Source of the DNA: JABDIY01 sp963803845
Lineage (GTDB): Bacteria; Actinomycetota; Acidimicrobiia; Acidimicrobiales; SZUA-35
NCBI GenBank assembly: GCA_963803845.1
Contig: CAWDNZ010000005.1
Coordinates: 2,170,001-2,234,000, forward strand
DNA: 64,000 nucleotides
Direction: 5' to 3'
Numbering within the stretch: the stretch's first letter is position 1; each line of letters begins with the position of its first letter. Positions 1 through 7,580 of this stretch are shown piece after piece. The notes under the pieces were generated by a model. That model made no database searches. It had not been told where the DNA came from and worked only from the letters and a program-made list of their open reading frames with translations. A program made the translations under genes and the position numbers.

Positions 1-266
1 TAGTGGCTGCACTGCTGGCAGGAGCGCTGACGCTGCTGTCTATGACGAAGATCTGGATCGGTGTCTTTTGGGGTCCGCCAATCGAACACGCCGCCGGTCC
101 GCGGCTCAGCCCGGCCAATCGTCGGCTCATGTACGCCGCCACCGGTACTGCGGTGGCCGGCACGCTCACGATCTCGTTATTCGCCGGCGCACTATTCGAT
201 CTCAGTCAGCGAGCTGCCACCGGCCTCATCACAGCTGACCTCTACGTAGGCGCGGTGTTCCCATGA
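1..266 (+). CDS. mrpD: Mrp/Mnh Na+/H+ antiporter subunit D, C-terminal part
   Basis: This is the 3' end of a gene that begins before the window. About 87 residues are visible, with two hydrophobic segments (roughly residues 1-22 and 43-67 of the visible part). Identity rests on context: it is followed by textbook MrpE, MrpF and MrpG genes in the usual order. MrpD is a membrane subunit related to the proton-pumping subunits of complex I; the Mrp complex exchanges Na+ for protons. Its TGA at 264-266 overlaps the ATG of mrpE as ATGA, so the subunits are translationally coupled. The catalytic core of the subunit lies outside the window and cannot be checked. Confidence 0.8.
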   Translation, partial: VAALLAGALTLLSMTKIWIGVFWGPPIEHAAGPRLSPANRRLMYAATGTAVAGTLTISLFAGALFDLSQRAATGLITADLYVGAVFP

Positions 267-745
267 CCCTCTTGTTAGTCGCTGGGTGGTGTGCGCTCTG
301 GAGGGACATCTCCGTTGCCAACCTGCTCTCCGGAACGATCGTGGCGGTGGGAGTGCAACTCGTCCTTGGTCGTTCGGTACTCGGTGGCAGACCTATGAAG
401 ATCGTGCCGGTTCTCAAGCTCGTGCGACTGGTTTTGATCGATCTCGTTCGTTCCACCGCAAGTGTGGCGTACGAGATCCTCACGCCTACCGACCACACTC
501 AAGAAGCAATTCTCGCGATCGCGATACCATCCAAAGCGCACCACCTCATGCTGCCTCTCACCGTAATGATCACCTTGACACCAGGCACCGCCGTCATCGA
601 GACCGATCCGATTGCGGGGAACATGTACCTTCACCTGCTCCACCACGACCAGCGCCAAGAGACCGTTCGTCACGTGGAACGGTTGGCCGAGCTATTGGCC
701 GCCGCGTTCCCTGCGCCCACTGGCCAACGGGAGCTGACTACGTGA
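263..745 (+). CDS. mrpE: Mrp/Mnh antiporter subunit E
   Basis: Product of 160 residues, the usual MrpE length. It has hydrophobic N-terminal segments (about residues 1-40), then a basic stretch leading into LVRLVLIDLVRSTASVAYEI, a conserved MrpE feature, and a soluble C-terminal part. MrpE is a small membrane subunit needed for a stable Mrp complex. The start overlaps the stop of mrpD (ATGA) and the stop overlaps the GTG start of mrpF (GTGA), so this is one operon. Family assignment is firm; function follows from the family. Confidence 0.92.
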   Translation: MTLLLVAGWCALWRDISVANLLSGTIVAVGVQLVLGRSVLGGRPMKIVPVLKLVRLVLIDLVRSTASVAYEILTPTDHTQEAILAIAIPSKAHHLMLPLTVMITLTPGTAVIETDPIAGNMYLHLLHHDQRQETVRHVERLAELLAAAFPAPTGQRELTT

Positions 746-1011
746 TCACCTTCGCTCTTGCGTGTTTTTGCTTCTCTGGACTCTGCGGAGCCCTCCGCCT
801 CTCTATCGGACCTGACCTTGCAGACCGGGTGATGGCGCTCGATGTCGTGGTAATGAGCCTGATGGGCGCAGTCGCTGTTGAAGCGGCGCGAACCAAGGAC
901 GCCACCTATCTCGTCAGCCTCGCAGTGCTGGCCATTATCGGTTTCACCGCAACAACTGCCGCCAGCGCATTCATCGTGCAGAAACAGCGATCATCGGGAG
1001 AGAACGTATGA
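742..1011 (+). CDS. mrpF: Mrp/Mnh antiporter subunit F
   Basis: Product of 89 residues from a GTG start at 742, giving three predicted transmembrane helices. The middle contains DLADRVMALDVV, the typical MrpF motif with an acidic residue inside the membrane. A longer reading of this frame exists upstream, but it overlaps mrpE out of frame; the GTG at 742 gives the normal family length and a GTGA overlap with the mrpE stop. MrpF is a small subunit of the multi-subunit Na+/H+ antiporter. Confidence 0.9.
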   Translation: MITFALACFCFSGLCGALRLSIGPDLADRVMALDVVVMSLMGAVAVEAARTKDATYLVSLAVLAIIGFTATTAASAFIVQKQRSSGENV

Positions 1012-1379
1012 ACATCCTCGCATCCGCCCTGATGGTCACCGGTGGTCTGATCGCGGTATTGGCAGGCGTAGGAATTCTCCGGTTCGGTACGTCACTCGGC
1101 CGCTTCCATGCGGCCGGAAAAGCGAGTCCGGTGGCCTTCCTTGTGGCCGGCGCTGGAGCCGCACTGGCGCTGGGCTGGACCCAGGCCGCCTTCTTGGTAG
1201 TTGCCGCAGTGGCGATGGTGCTCACACTCCCGGTGGGCGTACATCTTCTCTTCCGGGCTGTCTACCACTCGAATCGACCGCTTCGTCTAGTGGTCGATGA
1301 ACTCCGCCCTGCGGTGCAGGCCGGCACTGCAAATTCCCTTCACGACTCACAACACCAACCAGCAAAGCATTCACCATGA
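1008..1379 (+). CDS. mrpG: Mrp/Mnh antiporter subunit G
   Basis: Product of 123 residues with three hydrophobic segments, matching MrpG (PhaG_MnhG family): ALMVTGGLIAVLAGVGILRF, then the characteristic GRFHAAGKASPVAF, then LTLPVGVHLLFRAVYHS. It starts with an ATGA overlap on mrpF and ends with an ATGA overlap on the carbonic anhydrase gene. It is normally the last gene of mrp operons, so the translational coupling to a downstream carbonic anhydrase is noteworthy. Confidence 0.92.
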   Translation: MNILASALMVTGGLIAVLAGVGILRFGTSLGRFHAAGKASPVAFLVAGAGAALALGWTQAAFLVVAAVAMVLTLPVGVHLLFRAVYHSNRPLRLVVDELRPAVQAGTANSLHDSQHQPAKHSP

Positions 1380-1915
1380 CCACATCTGAACCGTTCCACC
1401 CAGTCACCGACGAGCTTCTGGAGCACAACGCCGCGTTCGCCGCCGAATTTGCCGACAGCGACCTCCAGGTCAACCCGATACGCCACCTGGCGGTCGTGGC
1501 GTGCATGGACTCTCGAATCGACACGTTCAAAATCCTTGGCCTTGCCAACGGGGAAGCCCACATCATTCGCAACGCCGGCGGGGTGATCACCGACGACGTG
1601 ATCCGTTCGTTGTGCCTGTCACAACGATTGTTGGGGACACGAGAAATCATCCTCGTTCATCACACCGACTGCGGACTTCAGAAAGTGAACGAAAACGACT
1701 TCCGCAACGAGCTCGAGACCGAGCTGGGGGTCAAGCCGTGGTGGTCGCTCGAAACGTTCACCGACCCGTATGCCGACATTCGCCAGTCGATCCAGCGGCT
1801 CTACATGACCCCGTTCCTGCCTTACAAGCACGACATCCGGGGCTTTGTCTACGACGTGACCGACGGCCTGCTGCACGAGGTAGATCTCCGTCACGCCCCC
1901 GATGAACCATCCTGA
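1376..1915 (+). CDS. beta-carbonic anhydrase coupled to the mrp operon
   Basis: Product of 179 residues of the beta-carbonic anhydrase fold, resembling the short actinobacterial type of M. tuberculosis Rv1284. The zinc and dyad motifs are visible: C43-M-D-S-R47 (zinc Cys, Asp-Arg dyad) and HHTDCG with His96 and Cys99 as further zinc ligands. It should interconvert CO2 and bicarbonate plus a proton in the cytoplasm. Its ATG overlaps the mrpG stop (ATGA), so it is co-translated with the antiporter. I infer that it supplies protons, or buffers pH, next to the Mrp complex. Confidence 0.9.
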   Translation: MTTSEPFHPVTDELLEHNAAFAAEFADSDLQVNPIRHLAVVACMDSRIDTFKILGLANGEAHIIRNAGGVITDDVIRSLCLSQRLLGTREIILVHHTDCGLQKVNENDFRNELETELGVKPWWSLETFTDPYADIRQSIQRLYMTPFLPYKHDIRGFVYDVTDGLLHEVDLRHAPDEPS

Positions 1916-1944
1916 AAACATTTCTATGAAAGTTGCAAGCCGTC

Positions 1945-2244
1945 ATGTCGTTCTTAGCGCCTGAAAACAAGCTGCCGTCCTGGACGTTTCTTACCAACCA
2001 TGCCCACGTCCTGATTGCGATCAGTCGCAATCCTGAGATCCGTCAACGCGATATCAGCTACCAGGTTGGAATCACCGTTGGAGCCGTGCAGCGGATCGTG
2101 AATGAGCTGGAGACCGAGGGGTATGTCCGGAGTGAACGGGTGGGCCGTCGCAATCGCTACCAGGTGATGACCGACCAGCCGCTGCGCCATCCCCTCGAGG
2201 AGCATCACACCATCGCTGACCTGATTACCTCACTCGACTTCTAG
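1945..2244 (+). CDS. small winged-helix transcriptional regulator
   Basis: Product of 99 residues from ATG 1945; an in-frame TTG at 1933 would add four residues. The central part reads as a helix-turn-helix (RQRDISYQVGITVGAVQRIV) followed by a wing (YVRSERVGRRNRYQV), as in small MarR-like or IclR-N-like winged-helix proteins. It lies 29 nt after the carbonic anhydrase on the same strand, probably the last gene of the mrp-carbonic anhydrase operon, and could regulate it. There is no visible ligand-binding domain. It ends 4 nt from the convergent GNAT gene. Confidence 0.75.
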   Translation: MSFLAPENKLPSWTFLTNHAHVLIAISRNPEIRQRDISYQVGITVGAVQRIVNELETEGYVRSERVGRRNRYQVMTDQPLRHPLEEHHTIADLITSLDF

Positions 2245-2248
2245 GGTT

Positions 2249-2926
2249 TCACCGCTCCCCCGCCGTGTGGGTGGGTGCTGCCGGAATGTCACTTCCGGCA
2301 ACTCGGAAATTCGCACCGAGCATCACTTCGCCATTCGGCAGGGTGCGGGCCTCGGTCCCAAATCGTTCCAACCCGACCTTCTCGGCAACCCGGAGCATTG
2401 CCTCGTTACCGACGCTGGTGCTGAGGCGGACAGGGTGGCCCATCGAACTCCAGTGGTCGATCGCAAGTTGCAGGGCCTCGGTTCCGAACCCCATTCCCCG
2501 TTGATCCGGTGCCAGCCAGATTCCTAGCTCGATCGAGTTGTCGATATGCAGAGCCGTACTGATCCCACCTACCAGCGTGGAGGTGGAGTCACAGAGATGC
2601 ACGGCGGCCTGGCCTTGGAACAACAGGTACGCCGTCGGTGACAACACCGCTTGCCAGACAAGACTGGTGACGGCGGGGTCGGCCCCGTTGATCTCCAGTA
2701 TGTCTCCCTGCTGAACCGACCAGTACTCGACTGCACTCTCGGACGTGACCGGCCGGAGACTTACGCTCTCGCCAGCCACCACGCCTTCTTCCGGCCAAAT
2801 CCAGGACCACCGTGGCGGTTGGATCTGAACTCTTCGAGTCCATCCATTGCGGGCGCCGCTACCGCGCCCAACGACGGCCAAGGCGCAACCTGTGACCAAA
2901 CGGACAATGATCAGCAGGCCGTCCAT
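2249..2926 (-). CDS. GNAT-family N-acetyltransferase (RimJ/RimL-like)
   Basis: The acetyltransferase domain begins near residue 53 (SVSLRPVTSESAVEYW). The acetyl-CoA binding motif A is clear at QRGMGFGTEALQLAIDHW, followed by the typical late segment VGNEAMLRVAEKVGLERFG. The substrate is unknown; proteins of this subgroup acetylate N-terminal or small-molecule amines. The start is uncertain: ATG 2926 gives 225 residues with about 50 non-homologous N-terminal residues, while the GTG codons at 2782/2779 give a normal-length domain. The gene is convergent with the small regulator. Confidence 0.78.
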   Translation of the reverse strand: MDGLLIIVRLVTGCALAVVGRGSGARNGWTRRVQIQPPRWSWIWPEEGVVAGESVSLRPVTSESAVEYWSVQQGDILEINGADPAVTSLVWQAVLSPTAYLLFQGQAAVHLCDSTSTLVGGISTALHIDNSIELGIWLAPDQRGMGFGTEALQLAIDHWSSMGHPVRLSTSVGNEAMLRVAEKVGLERFGTEARTLPNGEVMLGANFRVAGSDIPAAPTHTAGER

Positions 2927-3029
2927 CTCGTTGTGAATCGACGATCCAACGGCAGCGCTTTAGTCGAAACCCGTCGATCCGAATCAGGACGGAGCGTTTC
3001 CACGGGGAAATGCTCCAGATCTCACAGAG

Positions 3030-3338
3030 CTAGATTTCGCACGCTCCCGCCGAGCAGTCTTTCCCTGCCGCAGCCGCCCGTAGGTGGCGGAAGCCGATCC
3101 CCACCCCGATGGCGTAGACCACCCCGAACGCGATGCCCACCCCCAGCGTGTTCCTGCTGATGAGCGAACCGAACGCCGTCCCGCCAAAGATCACCGCCAG
3201 GACTGCCATGGACAGCGGCAGGTGACACGGGCAGAAAACGAACGACCAGATGAGCCAGCGGCGCCCACGTCGCTCGCGCTCAAGGGACTGAACCCCTCCG
3301 GCGGCGGGCGCAGCTTCGATCAGCTCGGTTGCAGTCAT
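3030..3338 (-). CDS. MerE-like small membrane protein with CPCH motif
   Basis: Product of 102 residues from ATG 3338, chosen because GGAGAT lies 6 nt upstream. Two hydrophobic helices are evident (about residues 29-53 and 62-83). The first contains FCPCHLPLSMAVLA, closely resembling the CPCHLP motif of the mercury transporter MerE, and the tail KDCSAGACEI holds a second Cys pair. It lies 67 nt downstream of the CstB-like gene on the same strand and is probably co-transcribed. No MerR, MerA or MerP is nearby, so a role in moving a thiol- or persulfide-reactive species, rather than mercury, is my inference. Confidence 0.7.
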   Translation of the reverse strand: MTATELIEAAPAAGGVQSLERERRGRRWLIWSFVFCPCHLPLSMAVLAVIFGGTAFGSLISRNTLGVGIAFGVVYAIGVGIGFRHLRAAAAGKDCSAGACEI

Positions 3339-3405
3339 GCGTTCATCTCCAAGGGTTGGGAAAGACATCGACAGTTCGGGACCGAAGGTTGAATCCAATC
3401 GGCGC

Positions 3406-4785
3406 TCAGGCGGTAGCGAACAGTTCGGTCCAGGCCCCGTAGCCGCCCATGATGTCGGTTACGTCCTGGAAACCGGCCTGGCGAAGCACGCTGGCCGCTA
3501 CCGAAGATCGGTACCCGCCGGCACAGAACACCACGGTGGGGGCAGCGGGGTCCAACTCGTCCAGACGCCCGCAAAGCTGACCAACCGGCAGGAGGGTTGC
3601 GTCCGGGATGGTCCCGAGTGCGATCTCTCCAGGGTTGCGAATATCCACCAATTGGAGCCCGTTGATCTCACCCTTGCGATCTTCAAACTCTCGGGCGGTC
3701 ATGCGGGAGGCGCGTTGCACCTTGCCGGGGTTGGCTGCCATGACCGACAGCGGATGCTCGAGGTAACCAACCACCCGATCGAAACCGATTCGGGCCAATC
3801 GATTTCGCGCTTCCACTTCGAAGCCGTCCTCCACCACCAACACGATGTCGACATCGTGAGGAACAACGGATCCGGCGAATTCGGCGTAGCGGCCGTTGAG
3901 GCCCACGTTTACCGATCCAATGAGATGGGCGAGCGCGAAGTCTTCCGGCGTCCGGCCATCGACGATCATGGCGCCCCCGGTAACGGCAGCCTCCAGCGCC
4001 GCCAGATCGAGGGCTACCGGAGGAACCGACTCCTCCAGTAGGTCACGGTCCTTCCGGTTCAGGATTGCGTCGTACACGAAGTAGCTGGGGGCCGGCGGTT
4101 GCCCCTCGGTGACAAGCTCAATGAAGGTCTTTTTGTCCGGAGCGAGCAAGGCATAGTTGCTGGCCCGTTGTTCACCCATGGTCGAAGACGTCTCGGTGGA
4201 AAGGTTCTTGCCGCACGCCGATCCGGCTCCGTGGGCGGGAAAGACGCGCGTGGCGTCGGGCAGTGGGAGCAACTTGGTGTGCAGGCTGTCGTACAGCTGG
4301 TCGGCAAGCTCATCCCGGGTGAACCCGATGGACGCCAGCAGATCCGGACGACCCACATCACCGATGAACAACGTGTCGCCGGTGAGAACACCATAGGGCT
4401 CGCTGTCTTCGGCGTGCTCCCACACCACGATGCTGATCGATTCAGGTGTATGCCCAGGGGTGTGGAGAATCTGGAGCTTCACGTCGCCCAGACTTATCAC
4501 CTCGCCATCGGCCAGCTTTCGTGACGGGAATTCTGTCTCGGCCACTGAAGAGAAACCGATCTCCGCGCCGACGGCGGCCGCCATCTCGAGGTGGCCGGAC
4601 AAGAAGTCCGCATGGAAATGCGTCTCGATGACGAGCTCGATTTCGAGGCCGGCAGCGGCTGCGTCGCGTACGTATTCATCTACATCGCGGCGAGGATCCA
4701 CAACCACGGCGCGACCAGAGCTCTCATCTCCGATCAGATACGAAGCCTGCGAGAGGCAATCGAGGTAGTACTGGGTGAACTTCAT
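3406..4785 (-). CDS. CstB-like persulfide dioxygenase-rhodanese fusion
   Basis: Product of 459 residues. Residues 1-250 form a metallo-beta-lactamase fold of the persulfide dioxygenase (ETHE1) type, with T-H56-F-H58-A-D60 plus H65, then HTPGHTPES and GDTLFIGDVGRPDL. Two rhodanese domains follow: the first (about 265-350) lacks an active-site Cys, and the second (about 365-459) has the loop FCAGGYR with Cys421. This MBL / pseudo-rhodanese / rhodanese order is that of staphylococcal CstB, which oxidises low-molecular-weight persulfides to thiosulfate. AAAGGA lies 5 nt before the ATG. The promoter carries a CsoR/CstR-type operator, fitting persulfide-induced expression. Confidence 0.88.
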   Translation of the reverse strand: MKFTQYYLDCLSQASYLIGDESSGRAVVVDPRRDVDEYVRDAAAAGLEIELVIETHFHADFLSGHLEMAAAVGAEIGFSSVAETEFPSRKLADGEVISLGDVKLQILHTPGHTPESISIVVWEHAEDSEPYGVLTGDTLFIGDVGRPDLLASIGFTRDELADQLYDSLHTKLLPLPDATRVFPAHGAGSACGKNLSTETSSTMGEQRASNYALLAPDKKTFIELVTEGQPPAPSYFVYDAILNRKDRDLLEESVPPVALDLAALEAAVTGGAMIVDGRTPEDFALAHLIGSVNVGLNGRYAEFAGSVVPHDVDIVLVVEDGFEVEARNRLARIGFDRVVGYLEHPLSVMAANPGKVQRASRMTAREFEDRKGEINGLQLVDIRNPGEIALGTIPDATLLPVGQLCGRLDELDPAAPTVVFCAGGYRSSVAASVLRQAGFQDVTDIMGGYGAWTELFATA

Positions 4786-4816
4786 TGGAGTCCTTTCACG
4801 GGCTTCATCGCTTCTT

Positions 4817-4830
4817 ATTGTACGTACAAT
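4817..4830. promoter_or_regulatory. 14-bp palindrome ATTGTACGTACAAT
   Basis: Perfect palindrome directly abutting the CsoR-type operator and covering the end of the -10 element and the likely transcription start of the CstB-like gene. The same core TGTACGTACA occurs at 9883-9896 and 33144-33155, so it is probably a binding site for a dimeric regulator shared by these promoters. The cognate protein is unknown. Confidence 0.6.
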
Positions 4831-4855
4831 ATACCCCCAAGGGTATCCTTGTCAA
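4828..4855 (-). promoter_or_regulatory. promoter of the CstB-like gene
   Basis: On the minus strand, TTGACA (4855-4850) and TATATT (4833-4828) are separated by 16 nt, a strong sigma-70-type promoter. Transcription would begin near 4821, giving a leader of about 36 nt that carries the AAAGGA ribosome site. The CsoR-type operator fills the spacer, so repressor binding would block RNA polymerase. Confidence 0.7.
4831..4846. promoter_or_regulatory. CsoR/CstR-type operator
   Basis: ATACCCCCAAGGGTAT is an inverted repeat with perfect 6-bp arms (ATACCC/GGGTAT) and matches the known CsoR/CstR operator form, A/T flanks around a C-tract and G-tract. It differs at only two positions from the site at 9915-9930 in front of the CsoR-family gene, so that repressor is the likely ligand. 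Confidence 0.75.
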
Positions 4856-5006
4856 CCACCGAAATGATAGTCGCTGGTCTTGAGATGTGACGAGACGGGG
4901 GCCATTGGGCGAAGGCGCGGGTCACGACCTCTGCGAACCGCCGGAACTAAGACTCTTCCAATCCAAAGCGCACGGGTCGTGATATCTCCGCTTGGTTGGC
5001 CGCGGT

Positions 5007-6779
5007 CTAGATGTTGACCGAACCGCATTCGGTGTCGTTGAAGGTTCCGGCCGTCCACTCTCGAATGGTGTAGCTGAACGTTCCGGGAGACAGGCCGGTG
5101 TCGTTGAACGTTGTGGCGCCCGCTGACGGTGTAGCGCGCCAGATTCCGTTCCGGCGAACTATCACTCTGCCGGCAAAACCTTGCCACTCGACCGTAGCGG
5201 CTGTGCCCTGTGCAACAACGGTGCATTGCGGAGTCTGGCCCTGTACATCAGCGACGCCGCACGGAGTATCGGTGAAGGTGCCGCTCTGCCAGGTACGGAG
5301 CGTGTAGTCGTAGGTGCCGGGACTGAGCGATTCACTGAATTCGGTCGCACTGGCGGGCGGTGTGGCCCGCCAGGCGCCATTACGACGAACGATTTCGGTA
5401 GCCGCCGAATCACTCCAAGCCACTGTTGCGATAGCTCCCGCCACGGTGACGCCACAAACCACGACTTCGGGATCGTCATCGGTGGTTACCGAACCGCACG
5501 GGACGTCCTGGAACGATGAGCCAGCCCAGACCCGCAGTTCGTAGGTGGTCATTTGCCCGGCCGGCGGTTGCTCGTCCACCCACTCGGTGTCGCCTGCAGG
5601 GGGTGAAGCCAGGTAACTCCCGTTTCGACGAATGATCTCAGTGCCGGGAAAGGGGGTCCAGCTGATGGTGACCTCATCGGCAACGAGGGCAACCGAACAC
5701 GTTCCGCCGGGGTCGACTGGAGGAGGTCCGTCACCGGTTCCACCGAACAGCGGATCATTGACCAGATCCACATACGCCGCGAGTGATTCGACGCTCGAGT
5801 CCACCCACCAGTCGCAAGAGGATCCGGGTTCTTGATGGTCGGCGTGGAAGGCCATGATCAACCGCACCTGGCCCCACTCAGGCCGGCGCAGGAGCCGGCG
5901 AATTTCGGTGACCCACTCGGCCTTGCGGTTGGGGTCGCTATCGTCCTCGGTACTTCCGAACTCGGCGACCACCAGACCCGTACTGGGATGAAGGGCCGCG
6001 AAGTCTCGTACCGGCGTCAACATAATCTCGAGATCTCGCCAATTGTTCGTGATATTCACTCGGCAGTCGGACCAGTTGTACGGGTCAGCCCCGATGTGGT
6101 CCACCCACTGATCACCGGGGTACCACAAACCGGCCGACCTCCGGTCGGTGCTCGGCCGCGAGAAGGCGTAGGACGTCATCACCCAGACGTACTCGGCGTT
6201 GGTCACCCCCTCGAGGCGAAAGATGTCGACCACCTTGCGCCACGCCGCAACAAACTCCGAACTGGACCCGAAGGCCATGTTCCCCACGATCTCGGGTTCG
6301 TGATGGAATGTGAAGTACACCGGAGTGTCGAGCGAGGCGATTTCGGCCGCCCACTGCCGGATTTCGAGATCGACGGGAGACCCGGGGACGGCGGTGGCAA
6401 TGTCGAGCCAGGGGACGAGGCTCCCGTCGGCCCGCTGGGGGCGAACACTGATGAAAGGTGTGGAACCTTGCGCCACAACCCATGAAACCAGCTCATCCTG
6501 ACTCGGCAGTTCTTCCCAGAGCAAGTAGCGGCGGACCACCGAAAGCTGCTGACCAAGGCTTGTTTGCAGACGGCTGGTTGCCTCCACACGAGTCTCGGTT
6601 CCTACCGGGGAGGCGTGAGCGCCAAAAAGGATGGGAGTCAGAGGATCGACCTCTCCGTCGGCCGAGACCGGAGCGGTGAACGCAACCGTCCCGATCAACA
6701 TCGCAGCCAAAATCAGCACGCGCACGGCATATGAACTGCGCCTCGACGCGCCATCAACCCCTAGTCGATTCCCACTCAT
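5007..6779 (-). CDS. secreted GH26-like glycoside hydrolase with three C-terminal repeats
   Basis: Product of 590 residues with a signal peptide ending near APVSA-DG (residue 40). Residues about 48-345 resemble glycoside hydrolase family 26 (beta-mannanase-like): FTFHHEPE with the likely acid/base Glu161 and VVAEFGS with the likely nucleophile Glu273. Three repeats of about 70 residues fill the C-terminus (from about residue 355), each with IVRRNG.WRATP, LSPGT..YT.R.W and a closing CG pair; these Cys-containing modules may bind carbohydrate or cell wall. The gene stands alone, and its neighbours in sulfur metabolism give no clue to substrate. The mannanase assignment is from motifs only. Confidence 0.7.
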   Translation of the reverse strand: MSGNRLGVDGASRRSSYAVRVLILAAMLIGTVAFTAPVSADGEVDPLTPILFGAHASPVGTETRVEATSRLQTSLGQQLSVVRRYLLWEELPSQDELVSWVVAQGSTPFISVRPQRADGSLVPWLDIATAVPGSPVDLEIRQWAAEIASLDTPVYFTFHHEPEIVGNMAFGSSSEFVAAWRKVVDIFRLEGVTNAEYVWVMTSYAFSRPSTDRRSAGLWYPGDQWVDHIGADPYNWSDCRVNITNNWRDLEIMLTPVRDFAALHPSTGLVVAEFGSTEDDSDPNRKAEWVTEIRRLLRRPEWGQVRLIMAFHADHQEPGSSCDWWVDSSVESLAAYVDLVNDPLFGGTGDGPPPVDPGGTCSVALVADEVTISWTPFPGTEIIRRNGSYLASPPAGDTEWVDEQPPAGQMTTYELRVWAGSSFQDVPCGSVTTDDDPEVVVCGVTVAGAIATVAWSDSAATEIVRRNGAWRATPPASATEFSESLSPGTYDYTLRTWQSGTFTDTPCGVADVQGQTPQCTVVAQGTAATVEWQGFAGRVIVRRNGIWRATPSAGATTFNDTGLSPGTFSYTIREWTAGTFNDTECGSVNI

Positions 6780-6895
6780 ATGTCCGCCACCTCAAGTGCT
6801 TCCGTCTCCGAGCGAGAGTACAGAGGATCGCGGGTGACCCCTAGGGGATAGGTTCGAATCGGGAAGTATCACCCGATGGGCCCGGGTAGCCCTGC

Positions 6896-7501
6896 TTATG
6901 CGCTGGGCGAGATGTCGACTCCGGGCCTGTTCAGACCGTCCAACACTCCCTGAATGTCACAACGATCGGTTTGGTTGTAGGGCAGTTTGGCAAGGAGAGA
7001 ACCCATGGCACAAGAGTTGGTCACGGCAGAGAACATCAATCCCCCGCCCACCGCTCCCGCAACAGCCACCGCCACGGGGCTGGCGACGCTGGCAAGAATC
7101 GAACCGACCACGAGGGAACCAGCCGCCAGCCGAACCTGACGGTCCATAGCCCAGCGCTGGGTGTCACCGTGGACCACATCACCACCGTCGGCCAGCCACG
7201 CATTCATGCCGCCCTCCAACAGGTGGAGCGAGTGCTTGCCGGCATCGGTCAGCTTCTGATGAGCTTGCGTTGCCCTAGCTCCGGATTGGCACACCAGCAC
7301 AGCCGGGTGGTCCGTGTCGGCAAGATCTCGCACGTGTTCGCCAAGGGTGTCCAGCGGAACGTTGTACGAGCCTTCAATATGGGCGGTCTCGAACTCGCCG
7401 CCGGTCCGAACATCGAGGACCCGTACATCAGGGTCGGTGGTCAGCAGATGACGGAGTTGGGCAGAGTTGATGGTGTCGGTTTGCGGGATGGTAGTTGCCA
7501 T
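6896..7501 (-). CDS. rhodanese with C-terminal DUF2892-type membrane domain
   Basis: Product of 201 residues. Residues 12-110 form a rhodanese domain with LDVRTGGEFETAHIEGSYNV and the active-site loop C71QSGAR. Residues about 120-165 are two hydrophobic helices of the kind found in YgaP-like membrane rhodaneses. Such proteins transfer sulfane sulfur at the inner face of the membrane. A good ribosome site (AAGGAGA) precedes ATG 7501. The gene is 79 nt downstream of the carbonic anhydrase on the same strand, so it probably shares the SulP-carbonic anhydrase transcript and CsoR-linked control. Confidence 0.85.
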   Translation of the reverse strand: MATTIPQTDTINSAQLRHLLTTDPDVRVLDVRTGGEFETAHIEGSYNVPLDTLGEHVRDLADTDHPAVLVCQSGARATQAHQKLTDAGKHSLHLLEGGMNAWLADGGDVVHGDTQRWAMDRQVRLAAGSLVVGSILASVASPVAVAVAGAVGGGLMFSAVTNSCAMGSLLAKLPYNQTDRCDIQGVLDGLNRPGVDISPSA

Positions 7502-7580
7502 TGGATTTCTCCTTGTAGGTGCCTCATGCGAGACGGTTTGTTACGGGTAGTCAGGAATACGGGTGAGTCGGGAAAGGCTT

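Noticed and set aside
2984..3228. Alternative minus-strand frames over the MerE-like gene
   Set aside because: The frame with CPCHLP, two hydrophobic helices and a good ribosome site is clearly the coding one.
6780..6895. Possible third CsoR-type operator at CCCCTAGGGGATAGG upstream of the GH26-like gene
   Set aside because: CCCCTAGGGG is a palindrome (about 6838-6847), but it lacks the ATACC/GGTAT flanks of the two accepted sites and lies too far from the gene start (about 60 nt) to assign.
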